The notes beneath the pieces were generated by a model. It saw only the letters and a list, made by a program, of their open reading frames with translations. It did no database searches and had not been told where the DNA came from. Source: Aurantiochytrium sp. KH105 (lineage: Eukaryota; Sar; Bigyra; Thraustochytrida; Thraustochytriidae). From it: DNA of 64,000 nt. The DNA is taken from contig BGKB01000214.1 in assembly GCA_003116975.1 (NCBI GenBank), positions 27,769 through 91,768 of the forward strand. The letters run 5' to 3'. The position numbers and the translations under genes were made by a program. Shown one piece after another: positions 55,061 through 64,000 of the stretch (positions are counted from its first letter, which is position 1; each line of letters begins with the position of its first letter).

Positions 55061-57607
55061 ATGACAGCGACGGAGGCGCGCAGACGCGCGTGCTCCCAGA
55101 CATGGGCGACTGCCTTCGTCTTGGCGCTCTCGCTAGCGTGCCTCGCAGCCGTGGCTTGGGGCAGAGCGCCGAAAACTGCCATGGACCCCATCAAGCTGGG
55201 CTTCACCTTGGACCTCGACGAGGGCAGCTTCACGCTTGGCTTTGATATGCAGGACGGAAAGCACGGCGACCCTGCAATTTTTACAAGTTTGCCTGTGAGT
55301 ACGACTGTAGACGGTCAGACGCTGACGGCTGGCGTTGATCTAAAACTCAAAGACGTCAAGACCTGCAACGGCACCGACAAGTTGGGACACTTTCGAGAGA
55401 CGCGCTTCATTTGGCAGCGCAAGGGAAACGCCGACGATACATGGACCTTTGAAACGGCCGTGTTGCGCTACGAGGAAAGCGAAACCTTGGTGTTCGTGCA
55501 AAATTGGCCTCAGGGCGCCAATGATACTTCTGTGCATAGCAGCAATCATGCCGCCTCTCACTGGCCCAGCTTCGCCATTGCGCCTTCGTATTACGACAAA
55601 GTCCGACATGACCGTCCACTTGAGTATGTTGACTATCTCACGCAGCTGAACATTGGTCTCTTGTCCTTCAATGATCGATTTATGCAGCGGAGCGCGGCTG
55701 ATGTGCTCGGATACGCAACTCACGAGTTCGGGGGCGAGCGCGCTGGCCCAATGATCTTTTTTGATCGGCACATGAGCTGGAATCTTGCAATTGGCCCTCT
55801 CGCGGGCTCGATGGCAACGACTGTGCAAGGTCTCGATATTCGCGAGGGCGAGATCTTTGCAAGTGGTCTTCTTGGAAGTATCGACCACGTGCCTCCTGGT
55901 TTTGAGCTCCGCACCATTTTGACCATCTCCGGCGCGGGTGTCACAGTCGCTTGCAAGCAGTTGGGCGAAGCTATGCTTGCGTACCACGACATTGGTGACA
56001 TGCGCCAAGAAGCCATCGCGCGCGACATATCTCTCTCTTATCTGGGCTACATTACAGACAACGGCGCTTACTACTACTACAAGACAGAAAACGGAGCAAC
56101 CTACGAGGACACCATGCTTCAAGTCTATGAGGACGCCAAGAGCAAGGACATTCCATACCGCTACATCCAGCTTGACTCTTGGTGGTACAAACGCGGCAAA
56201 GGCGGCGGCGTCGAGCGTTGGGAGGCTCGCGACGACGTCTTCCCGCATGGCCTGGCCGAGTTTTCCAAACGCACAGATTGGCCACTCTTTTTGCACAACC
56301 GGTACTGGTCGCCCGACAATGTTTACAATGTCGACAACGGGGGCAAGTATCACTTTGAGGTCGAGAACTCCTACTCTGTACCTCTGGAGCAAGAGTTCTG
56401 GGACGATCTCATGCGCAATATGAGTGCAAAGGGCATGTTTGTCTACGAGCAGGACTGGCTTTATAACGAGTTCGAGGGTATGCCATCGCATCTCATGCGC
56501 GAGCCGACGCTTGGGGCTTCGTGGCTAGCACAAATGGCGCGCGCTGCGCTTGCTTACAACGTCTCTATCCAATACTGCATGCCATTGCCACGCATGGTGC
56601 TCCAAAGTATCGAGCACCCGGCATTGACTCAAGTTCGTGCTGGAGATGACTACCACCCTGGAAACACTCAGAATTGCCGCTTTCCGTATTGTCTGTACTA
56701 CATTCAGACAACTTCTTTGCTGTTATGGTCTCTCGACCTCGCGCCGGCAAAAGACGTCTTTTGGACGTCTCAAGTGCAGCCCGGAAACCCGTATGGCGAG
56801 GCGGAGGAGCCCCATGCTGAGATGCTCGCTGCTGTTGCAGTCTACAGCGCTGGACCCGTGCAAGTCGGAGACAAGGTGGGACATGCCGACAAGCGAGTCA
56901 TCGACCTCATGTGCGCCCCTGACGGGCGTCTCTTGCAGCCCTCTCGCCCGCTTACGGCCATTGACCAATGTTTTATAGACGCGGCTTTTGGTGGCGCCCA
57001 GCCCAATGTTAACATTGGAACGACGTTGTCAACCAAGGGTCATGAGATCTGTGCTATCTCTAGCACGCATACGTATGTGGATGGCCACAAATGGGTTCAT
57101 GTCGTCTCGATCCTCTCCCAGATGGAGACGGTTGTCACTCCCGCCATGCTGCCCGTGGACGCGGACCCGAGCCAAAAGTACCTCGCCTACACAGGATACG
57201 GGGCGCCTCGCAACTTCACCCAGCTCGGCGATTTTGACGGCACGCATCCCATGCGCGTGCCCAAGAGCGGAGCAAGTGATTTTCGCGTTTTTCATGCCGC
57301 GCCCTGGCTTGGTGACAATGACAAGGGAACCCAGATTGCCATTCTTGGCGAAGCAGCAAAGCTTGTGCCAGTCTCGGAGCATCGCTTTGCGGCCATCAAA
57401 TGGGAGTCAGGTGGTGTACGTCTTGGACTGCGAGGTGTCCCCGGGGAATCGGTGGTGGTCACAATTGCGCGCCGCAATCTCTCGCGAGCCACCGCGAGCC
57501 AAGCGCCACCGCCAGTTCTAGACCATATTGAAGTCAAGTTTGCAGAAGACTATCATAGTCTTCTGGTTCCCTTGATGGCCGAAAGCTTTGCGCAAGCCAT
57601 TCTTTGA
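55061..57607 (+). CDS. Secreted clan-D (GH36/raffinose-synthase-like) glycoside hydrolase
   Basis: The start is taken at 55061 (AACAAGATGACAGCG), giving 848 residues with a clear signal peptide (ATAFVLALSLACLAAVAWG, cleavage near residue 32). A beta-rich N-terminal region is followed by a TIM-barrel-like core with LSYLGYITDNGAYYYYKTE (about 323-341), YIQLDSWWYKRG (368-379), VYEQDWLYNEF with candidate nucleophile Asp465, and VRAGDDYHPG with candidate acid/base at Asp529/530. The W-x-D and R-x-x-D-D pattern is that of alpha-galactosidase and raffinose synthase families. A C-terminal beta domain ends the chain. It probably trims an extracellular glycan; substrate is not known. The frame is open upstream to 54881, overlapping the receptor, and only 17 bases separate the receptor's stop from this ATG. 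Confidence 0.72.
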   Translation: MTATEARRRACSQTWATAFVLALSLACLAAVAWGRAPKTAMDPIKLGFTLDLDEGSFTLGFDMQDGKHGDPAIFTSLPVSTTVDGQTLTAGVDLKLKDVKTCNGTDKLGHFRETRFIWQRKGNADDTWTFETAVLRYEESETLVFVQNWPQGANDTSVHSSNHAASHWPSFAIAPSYYDKVRHDRPLEYVDYLTQLNIGLLSFNDRFMQRSAADVLGYATHEFGGERAGPMIFFDRHMSWNLAIGPLAGSMATTVQGLDIREGEIFASGLLGSIDHVPPGFELRTILTISGAGVTVACKQLGEAMLAYHDIGDMRQEAIARDISLSYLGYITDNGAYYYYKTENGATYEDTMLQVYEDAKSKDIPYRYIQLDSWWYKRGKGGGVERWEARDDVFPHGLAEFSKRTDWPLFLHNRYWSPDNVYNVDNGGKYHFEVENSYSVPLEQEFWDDLMRNMSAKGMFVYEQDWLYNEFEGMPSHLMREPTLGASWLAQMARAALAYNVSIQYCMPLPRMVLQSIEHPALTQVRAGDDYHPGNTQNCRFPYCLYYIQTTSLLLWSLDLAPAKDVFWTSQVQPGNPYGEAEEPHAEMLAAVAVYSAGPVQVGDKVGHADKRVIDLMCAPDGRLLQPSRPLTAIDQCFIDAAFGGAQPNVNIGTTLSTKGHEICAISSTHTYVDGHKWVHVVSILSQMETVVTPAMLPVDADPSQKYLAYTGYGAPRNFTQLGDFDGTHPMRVPKSGASDFRVFHAAPWLGDNDKGTQIAILGEAAKLVPVSEHRFAAIKWESGGVRLGLRGVPGESVVVTIARRNLSRATASQAPPPVLDHIEVKFAEDYHSLLVPLMAESFAQAIL

Positions 57608-58099
57608 TTTCAACGCGCGAGTGTAGCAGACACGGCAATCAAGAAGAAGCTTACAGGTCAAGAGCCTGCTTGCACGGAAGCTCTTGCGATGCTCTCAGAG
57701 GCCTACTCTAAATGATGAAGCGAATCCTTCTCCCTTTCTTTCTCCTGTCTTCGACTCAGTGTACCTTGATGGTCGATTGATTGGTGCATCGGATACAAAG
57801 CCTCCAATGGGCCTGGATAAATCATCCAATGGTCGCAACAAAAGTCGTTGATAGACGTTTCACCATTGTCTTTCTCGTACTTGTCGCAAGCGTCGGCGAG
57901 AAGGCGCTTCCTGCCGTAATTTGCAAGGTTTTCGCTTTCGGTAGTCTCGTGCTACGTCACGAACCGTTGGCGAGGGGAAATTCTATTTCAGTCGACACAG
58001 ACTCTGACAGGCCCACTTTCGATTCATTGTTTTGAGTCTCCTTCCTACTTTCCTCTTGGCAACGAAACAGGCCGAGTTTCTGATGTCAGTGGTGTCCCA
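57608..58099. other. Convergent spacer after the glycosidase gene
   Basis: About 0.5 kb between two 3' ends. Only short open frames; no gene recognised. Confidence 0.5.
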
Positions 58100-58744
58100 T
58101 TAACTTCTCGTGGCCTCGAGCTGACGTCGTTGCTGTGCAGCGCGAAGCATGTGATCGTATGCAAGAAGTAGGAATGCAGAAAGTGGAATTCGCGCCGCCG
58201 ACGTCGCAAGAGCCATTCCACGATTCCCTCCTGCAATAGCATGTTTCGCCTTGTCAAGCGGAAACTCCACCACCGCTGCTGCAGTGGCCGCAGCCACTGC
58301 AGTGCGTGCTTTTGTGGAAAATTCTGCCGGGCGCTCAGATGGGACCGCCGTGAAGAAGATGCCAAGATACACGGCCATGAATGGCACAGTACTCGCTGCA
58401 AACGAGGACGTGCCTCGTTGCACGGCGCTCTGGCGCAAGACGTCAAACGGGTACAGGGCCACGGCTGCTGCGAGCCCCGCGGCGGCGCCCGCTGTCGTTT
58501 CCCGCGCCCAGCGTGGGACGCCGCCGTCGCTCTTCTCGCCCGTCGCGCCCGTCAAGTCCGCCGAGCCCGGCGTCGCCGGCGTGTTTGCATCCGGAGCCGC
58601 GGGGCGCGAGCCGCACAGAAGGTAGTGCACCGCGAACGCGAGGGCGTAGTCGAGGCAGAACATGGCCGCCGCCGCCCGCGCGCAGCGACGCCGCGCCCGG
58701 CGCGGAGCCTCGGCCCGCTCGATGGAAACGGGTTCTGCTGACAT
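58100..58744 (-). CDS. Short mitochondrial-carrier-like membrane protein
   Basis: The protein has 214 residues. It shows a transmembrane helix near residues 25-45, a Pro/Ala/Gly linker, then GAAAGLAAAVALYPFDVLRQ with the carrier signature P-F-D-x-x-R, and later ATAAAVVEFPLDKAKHAI with P-L-D-x-x-K. Members of the mitochondrial carrier family have three such repeats in about 300 residues; only two signatures are visible here and the chain is shorter, so it is either a divergent carrier or a derived membrane protein. The transported substrate cannot be inferred. It shares a 214-bp spacer with the divergent lectin-domain gene. Confidence 0.65.
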   Translation of the reverse strand: MSAEPVSIERAEAPRRARRRCARAAAAMFCLDYALAFAVHYLLCGSRPAAPDANTPATPGSADLTGATGEKSDGGVPRWARETTAGAAAGLAAAVALYPFDVLRQSAVQRGTSSFAASTVPFMAVYLGIFFTAVPSERPAEFSTKARTAVAAATAAAVVEFPLDKAKHAIAGGNRGMALATSAARIPLSAFLLLAYDHMLRAAQQRRQLEATRS

Positions 58745-58958
58745 GGCGCCGCCCAGCGCGAGGGAAATATCTTTGCTGGCGATCGTTGCCCGGCGCAGAG
58801 TCGGAGGCAGCTAGCGACCGCGGCAGACCCTCAAGCCCCGAGCGACCGCGGCGCCGGCCCTCCCCGGCCCGACGCGCGGCGCAGCGCAGCCCGCGCGGCC
58901 GCACGCCCCGCTCCTGCCTCCGCAGCAGCTGCTGCTGCCGCTGCCGTCGGCGGCCGCC
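58745..58958. promoter_or_regulatory. Short bidirectional promoter region
   Basis: The 214 bp between the divergent carrier-like and lectin-domain genes are GC-rich and must contain both 5' ends. No TATA box is evident. Confidence 0.55.
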
Positions 58959-59865
58959 ATGGCGCAGGAAAGCTCGGGCGAGATGGACGCCGCGTACAAC
59001 CCGTTCGCGGACTCCGACGAGGACGAGGGGCGGGACGAGGGACGCAGACGGCGCGGAGAGGGCTCAGGCCGAGCTCAGAGGGTGGTGGCGGCGCAAGGTG
59101 ACGATGACGAGGATGAGGAGGAAGGCGCGATGAGCTCCATCGAGGTCCTCGAGGTGCCGCTGCTGGCGCAGGAGGATGGGCCCGAGAGTGCCGAGGCGCC
59201 AGGCAAGCCGTGGTGCTCAAGGCGACGAGTCTGCCTTTGTGCAATGACCTGCGGCGTCTTATTGCTGGCGGTTCTTGGTCTCGCAATCTTTGTTGGAGTT
59301 AAACTCTTCGGAGTCTACAAAAAGTGCGATGCGAGCGGCAGCAGCGATGGCGATGGCGGCGGAGGTGCGAATGATAGCTGCGTCAAGCTCGAGAGCATCG
59401 AGCTTTTCGGAACGGGAACCAACAGCAAACCACACATCGACATTCCCTTCAATGTCAAAGCATCGATTGATCTTCCGTCCTTTTCTTGGGTCAGTCTCAT
59501 GGTCGACCATGTCGAGGTCGAGGCCTTTCACAATGATTCTCTCCTCTTCCGCACAAATGCGCTCACGCCCGTCTTTACCGACGCGAAGGGAAGTTCGCGA
59601 AAACGGTGGCTTGATTTTGGCAAGAGTGCGGTCCGCCTTGCTGCATATCCTATGATGCATGTTGACAATGCCGACGATCAAGCGGCTCTCCGCGTTGCAA
59701 ATGTGGCGTGGCTCATGGTCAATGAGCTTGGTCTAACTATTGATGTGCATGTGCGCGCCCAAGTCGGCATCAATCTCTTTTTGATTCCTTTTCGCAAGCA
59801 CATCGACCAGCGCATCTCCTTTCACGTGGATGCGGCCAAACCCTCACGCAATTCAAGACTTTCTC

Positions 59866-59900
<35 letters not shown>

Positions 59901-62900
59901 GCTTCGTCAAATCTCCTGATTGATCTCGTGAGCGTCGACTTTCACGAAACCGCGAACCCGCGCACAGACCTGTCCTTTAATTCAACGGTGAGCGTCACGA
60001 TCAGCGACACCTTGCCCGAGCTGCGCGCCAATTTCACGACAGCAAATCTAGGTCGGCTCGATGTCTATGCATCCAACGAGTCCTTTGTCCCAATCATGGC
60101 CAATCTTGCTCACAATCCTGACGTTGGCCTCGTCGCTGAAGCGAAAATTGCACCTTTTCATGCCAGTCGCACCTTTGCGCTTGAGGCATCAGTGCTCAGC
60201 AGCTCGCAAAACATGAGTCTCGCGACAATGCAGACCGTTGCAAGCGGATATGTGGTTGCTCACGGCGGTCACTCCAGCTTCATGTACGTAAAGACGAACG
60301 CGGATCATCAAGCCGTCGACACGAGCTTCCTTGCGCGTGTTCTCGACAAGATGGACCCCGTCCGCGTAGAGTTGGTGCCCCTGAGCGCTCGCGCGCTACA
60401 AGATCCGATACATACTGCGACGCGGCAGTCTCTAGTCCACGAAGTTCGGGTCGAGAATATTACTTCGTCGCAAACGGAGGGGCGAGTCGACCTCAAGACG
60501 TTTTTGACGGCTAACGTTACGGGCTTTATTCCCGAAGTTGTCATGGACGTGGCTTCACTTGGGGAGCACACGATTGAGATCAGCGTACCGAATGGCACAA
60601 TCTTTGATCCACGACGTGGAGTATCTGCCACGGTGAACTTTCAGCGTCCTGGCCTGCTCTGGGACCAGCTTCTCGCGGCCAAGTATGATGCGAATGAGCT
60701 CAAACCTGTTCTCGTTGGCTCTTCTCGTGACGATGTGACGCTTATTTCGGCAATTCTCCGGAATGTATCGTATGCCCTGACAAATGAAACGCCCAACCAA
60801 GCTGCTCGGAGCCTCAATCGCCATGCTATTAAACAACCTGAGCTCCGATTAAAGAGATCTCGCGACGAGGCTTCTGATTCCATCGACCTGTACGCACGCT
60901 CGTCCACGACCGAAGTTGCTGCGGGCATTCATGTGCTTTTCTCCTCCCTCAACGATACATTGCCGTTCCGTGTCCGCTGGGCTCCGCGCTGTGTGGGTGG
61001 TGACCCGGTGGTAATCTCAAACGCACGCCACAAGGTTCGTATGGAGCTCAGCGTCCCCTCAATGGAACTCGGGCCAAAGACGCGAAACACCGTTCAGGTA
61101 GATTTCTCGTGGAGAGATGATAATGTTGGAGCGGGCTTTGGAGCACTTGTGCGCGAGATACGCGCACATGGTAACACCTCACTGACCTTGCGCAAAAGCC
61201 AGTGCATCGACTTGACGCTCTTGGCGCTGCATAGACTCGTTGCTCCGAAGCAGATTGTCGAGTCCTCGAAATCTTTTTCCTCGACATTGGACGAAGCAAG
61301 CATTATATACGAAGCAAGCGCTCTTTTTGCGTCCCTTAAGTCCACTGGCCCAGCCGGCGCGGGTTTGGACTTTGGGTGCGCTACAGCAGGCACGCCCTGC
61401 GATCCAGACGGTGCTGGCATCCGGGCCGAAATTGCTCCCGTTCAGTTCGCGCTCGCCTTACCAAATATTCGGTTCAACATACGCGAGCTGCCGGGTCTCC
61501 GCCTCTTGCCTGTTCCCGGGGCAACGCTCGAGGTCAGTACACCTGACCTTTCGACTTTTATGAGCAGTGGTACGCGTGTGTCCAGCACGGTGGCCTTTGA
61601 AACATCCACGAGTGAGGCTTTACGGAACGTCGTCCAGGCAGAAGTTCTGAGCAAATCGTTTCGTGGTGACAGCAGCTACAGCCTGCTTAGCGCGGCGATA
61701 GGTTACGTTGGAGCAGCGCTTCTCAGCCCTTCAAACACATCATCCGGCAATCAGGTAAATGCGAGCGCAGCTGATTCTGACAATGTCTATGCTGAAGACG
61801 TTTCACTCGATGTCTTCTCTGGACCTGACCACGTGAAGGTATCCCTGGACTGTACGCCATCCCCACGCCAAGCAGGTCAGCTTCGTCTCGATGTCCCTGC
61901 GCTCGAACTCGTGCTTGGAGACGTGGGTACGCTGAAGACGAGCGCCTGGGTCTTTGCGAATACAGGCTTGGTGTCCGACTTTCAGGTGGACTATCAGGTC
62001 GACGCAAATACAGCGCCTGCAGTTGCAAGACTCATTGGATCGCTGGTCAATAAACTCAGCTCAGACGTGCACCTTCGGTCTGCAGACGAGATCATTGACG
62101 TAAGATTAAACTTGACTGCAGTTTCGACGCGCGATCGCGCGCCTGCAGAGTATTCACTCGAGATTCTTGGTGGCCGGACTTCTCCCGGGGCCGCTCGAGT
62201 ACTTGAGCTTAACGTGCCGTGTGTGCTTCCGAATCTGTGCCCTGCCGTCCCCAAGGATCTGAATGGCGCTCCGTACACGCTCATCTACGACTTGCTGGGT
62301 TCGCTCGCCCTAGACGCTCGCTTTTTTCGTCGCCTTCAGCTGAGAGCGCCACCCATTGCCTTTGCGCTCAACGCGGGTGTGCACAACCGTATGATCGACT
62401 TTTCCGTACCCGCGGTTGACATCAAGGTAGACTCGTCCGTCTCGCATTTGGTGTCCGTGCCGTTTACGATGACGCTTCGAGACGTGCAGCTCTTGCGAAA
62501 TGCGCTGCAGACACTCTTGGACTCGGTGGTGCCCATTTCTTTTCGCGTTTTCGTCCCTCAAGAAAGGCATGAGCAATCAATGCTCCCCGCGCTACTCCGA
62601 GATGCCGATGTGATGCTCAAGTTTGAGGCTGCCTCGCCCGACGGACGACCTGTGCCGACTCCCAAGGCAAAGCAGTGGTGGTTTCCACTGGCAAGCACAG
62701 GGGCATGGAGACTTGTGTACACGACGTCGACGACTGCGTCATTTGAAGTGAATATGCTCTTGCACAATCCATCGCCCGTGACGGCTGTTTTACCGGATAT
62801 GGACTGCAAGGTGGCGTACTTGGTTGGCGGAGCCGACGCGGCAACGCCGCGCGAAGCTTTATTTTTTGGACACGGCCATGTGAACGCCGGAGACCTTATC

Positions 62901-64000
62901 TTGCCGGGAAATGAAAGCTCACGAATTCTGTCGACCTTGGTCGCAAAGCAGGAAACTTCTGGGCATGGCGACAAGCCGCCAGCAAGTTGCAGTAAAGCTT
63001 CGATCTCGGATCCTGCAACTCGGCACAATTGCGTTATCTCCACGTTGCTGGAAAAGATGGTAGGCAAGACGGAGACACATATTCTTGTCGCCGCAGGCTT
63101 TCGCAATCCAGAAGGATCACGGATTCAAGTCAACTTCGAGGCAGTTTTTCTCGAAGGAGAGACGGGTAAAGCCATTCGGCCGTATGTGCCTCCACCTCGC
63201 TTTGCCAAAGATCTTCCCTCGGGCGCCAATAGCTCAGCCATGGACGAGTTTGTCGGTGTCTTCAACACGGTCAATGTCGACGGCTGGAGCACGGCCTGGC
63301 AGTCACTCGTGGAGCAGGGAATCGATCTCGCTGTTCAGGTGGTTCTGCACAATCCGTTTGCTTTTCCAATCTGGGTTGACGCGTACGCGTTAAACCTCAC
63401 TTTTGATGACCCAACGGGCGAATACTTGTATTACCTTCCGAGCAACTACGCGCCGCAGCTCAACATTCCGCTGGTGACAGATCTCTCCGCTACGGGACTG
63501 GACATGGTGATCCCTGGCAACGCCACAATGTCTTTACCTGAAACCACAGTCCGATTACTCGAACGGCGCGTCGAACTCGCTTGCCGCTTGTACAATGCGG
63601 CAGAAAAGGTCCAAGAGCTTTGCGCTTCGGTTCCTGGGGGCATTTTTAAGGTCGGCGTCGGTAGTTTTGTGTGGACGCAAAAGCTCAGCATTTACAATGT
63701 CACGGCTGTCGGCAGCAACGCATGTCTTTATGAGCCTGCTTGCATGCCCGCGCTGCTGCCAGCGCCTCCCCCTGCATCGGCAAAGTGGTCCTTGCAAGGT
63801 ACAGCGAGCATGACTTCGCCGGGGGTTCTCTTGCTGACCAAGGGTGAGACGGACGAGGTTGCTGCAGCGTGGCTGCAGGAAAAGGTCAAGGTGGGCGACG
63901 GTTTTGACGCAAGTTTCGACTTTGAGCTCAAGGACACGTCGACATTTGGGGGCGGTGATGGTATTGCATTCGTCGTCCAACGAGATGGCGGGCCTCAGGC
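58959..64000 (+). CDS. Giant membrane-anchored protein with legume-type lectin domain (3' end beyond window)
   Basis: The frame from ATG 58959 (GCCGCCATGGCG, strong context) stays open to the right edge, at least 1680 residues. Residues 1-90 are acidic and charged, probably cytoplasmic. One hydrophobic helix spans about 93-116 (TCGVLLLAVLGLAIFVGVKL), giving type II topology. Outside follow repeated beta-rich segments resembling LEA14/DUF3712-type domains (for example ISVPNGTIFDPRRG, RMELSVPSMELGPKTRNTVQ, LRLDVPALELVLGDVGTLKT), with many N-x-S/T sites. A poly-Ser run encoded by AGC repeats lies at about 303-315. From about 1609 the sequence TASMTSPGVLLLTKGETDEV and GGGDGIAFVVQRDG is an L-type (legume-like) lectin fold, cut by the window end. 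Inference: a surface glycan-binding or adhesion protein. The naming of the middle domains is tentative. Confidence 0.8.
59866..59896 (+). repeat. AGC repeat encoding poly-Ser
   Basis: About ten AGC units inside the lectin-domain gene, in the serine frame. Confidence 0.85.

Overview
This is a nuclear segment from a protist, most likely a stramenopile and plausibly a thraustochytrid (Labyrinthulomycetes). That placement is an inference. It rests on nearly all protein genes being single open reading frames, on GC-rich low-complexity spacers between genes, on an isocitrate dehydrogenase carrying an EF-hand (a form described from a diatom and a green picoalga), on class C GPCRs of a non-animal kind, and on Pol III tRNA genes with long T-tract terminators. 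No bacterial operons, ribosome binding sites, CRISPR arrays or transposons were seen.

Layout, left to right. 1-5 kb: a large potassium channel of two fused subunit-like repeats (minus strand, cut by the left edge), divergent from a ketohexokinase-like sugar kinase. 6.8-8.5 kb: an array of ten tiny exons, each encoding one leucine-rich repeat. 8.5-14.4 kb: a Pumilio RNA-binding protein divergent from a coiled-coil protein. 16.5-17 kb: eIF5A. 17.7-24.9 kb: a GABA-B-like class C GPCR divergent from the DNA primase large subunit. 25-32 kb: eleven identical tRNA-Gly(GCC) genes, six of them in a large inverted duplication, with a TIR-like/TPR protein gene in their midst. 32.5-36.7 kb: an LRR protein, a small membrane-anchored protein and a UDP-rhamnose synthesis enzyme. 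36.9-37.2 kb: a tRNA-Gly relic with its upstream flank. 38-50 kb: EF-hand isocitrate dehydrogenase, acyltransferase-3 membrane protein, SLX1 nuclease and the importin-alpha exporter CSE1. 51-57.6 kb: a receptor fusing bacterial-type PstS phosphate-binding domains to a class C GPCR membrane domain, followed 17 bases later by a secreted clan-D-like glycosidase. 58-64 kb: a short mitochondrial-carrier-like protein divergent from a giant membrane-anchored protein whose visible end is a legume-type lectin domain (cut by the right edge).

The genes do not form one pathway. Two themes recur: environmental sensing (two class C GPCRs, a cyclic-nucleotide-domain channel, a surface lectin-like protein, a TIR-like/TPR protein) and housekeeping (eIF5A, PRIM2, CSE1, SLX1, IDH). 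Seven pairs of genes are divergent and share spacers, several of them very GC-rich and full of CTGG/GCCT-type repeats. The most novel object is the PstS-GPCR at 51.5-55 kb, which by its conserved ligand residues reads as a phosphate-sensing receptor.
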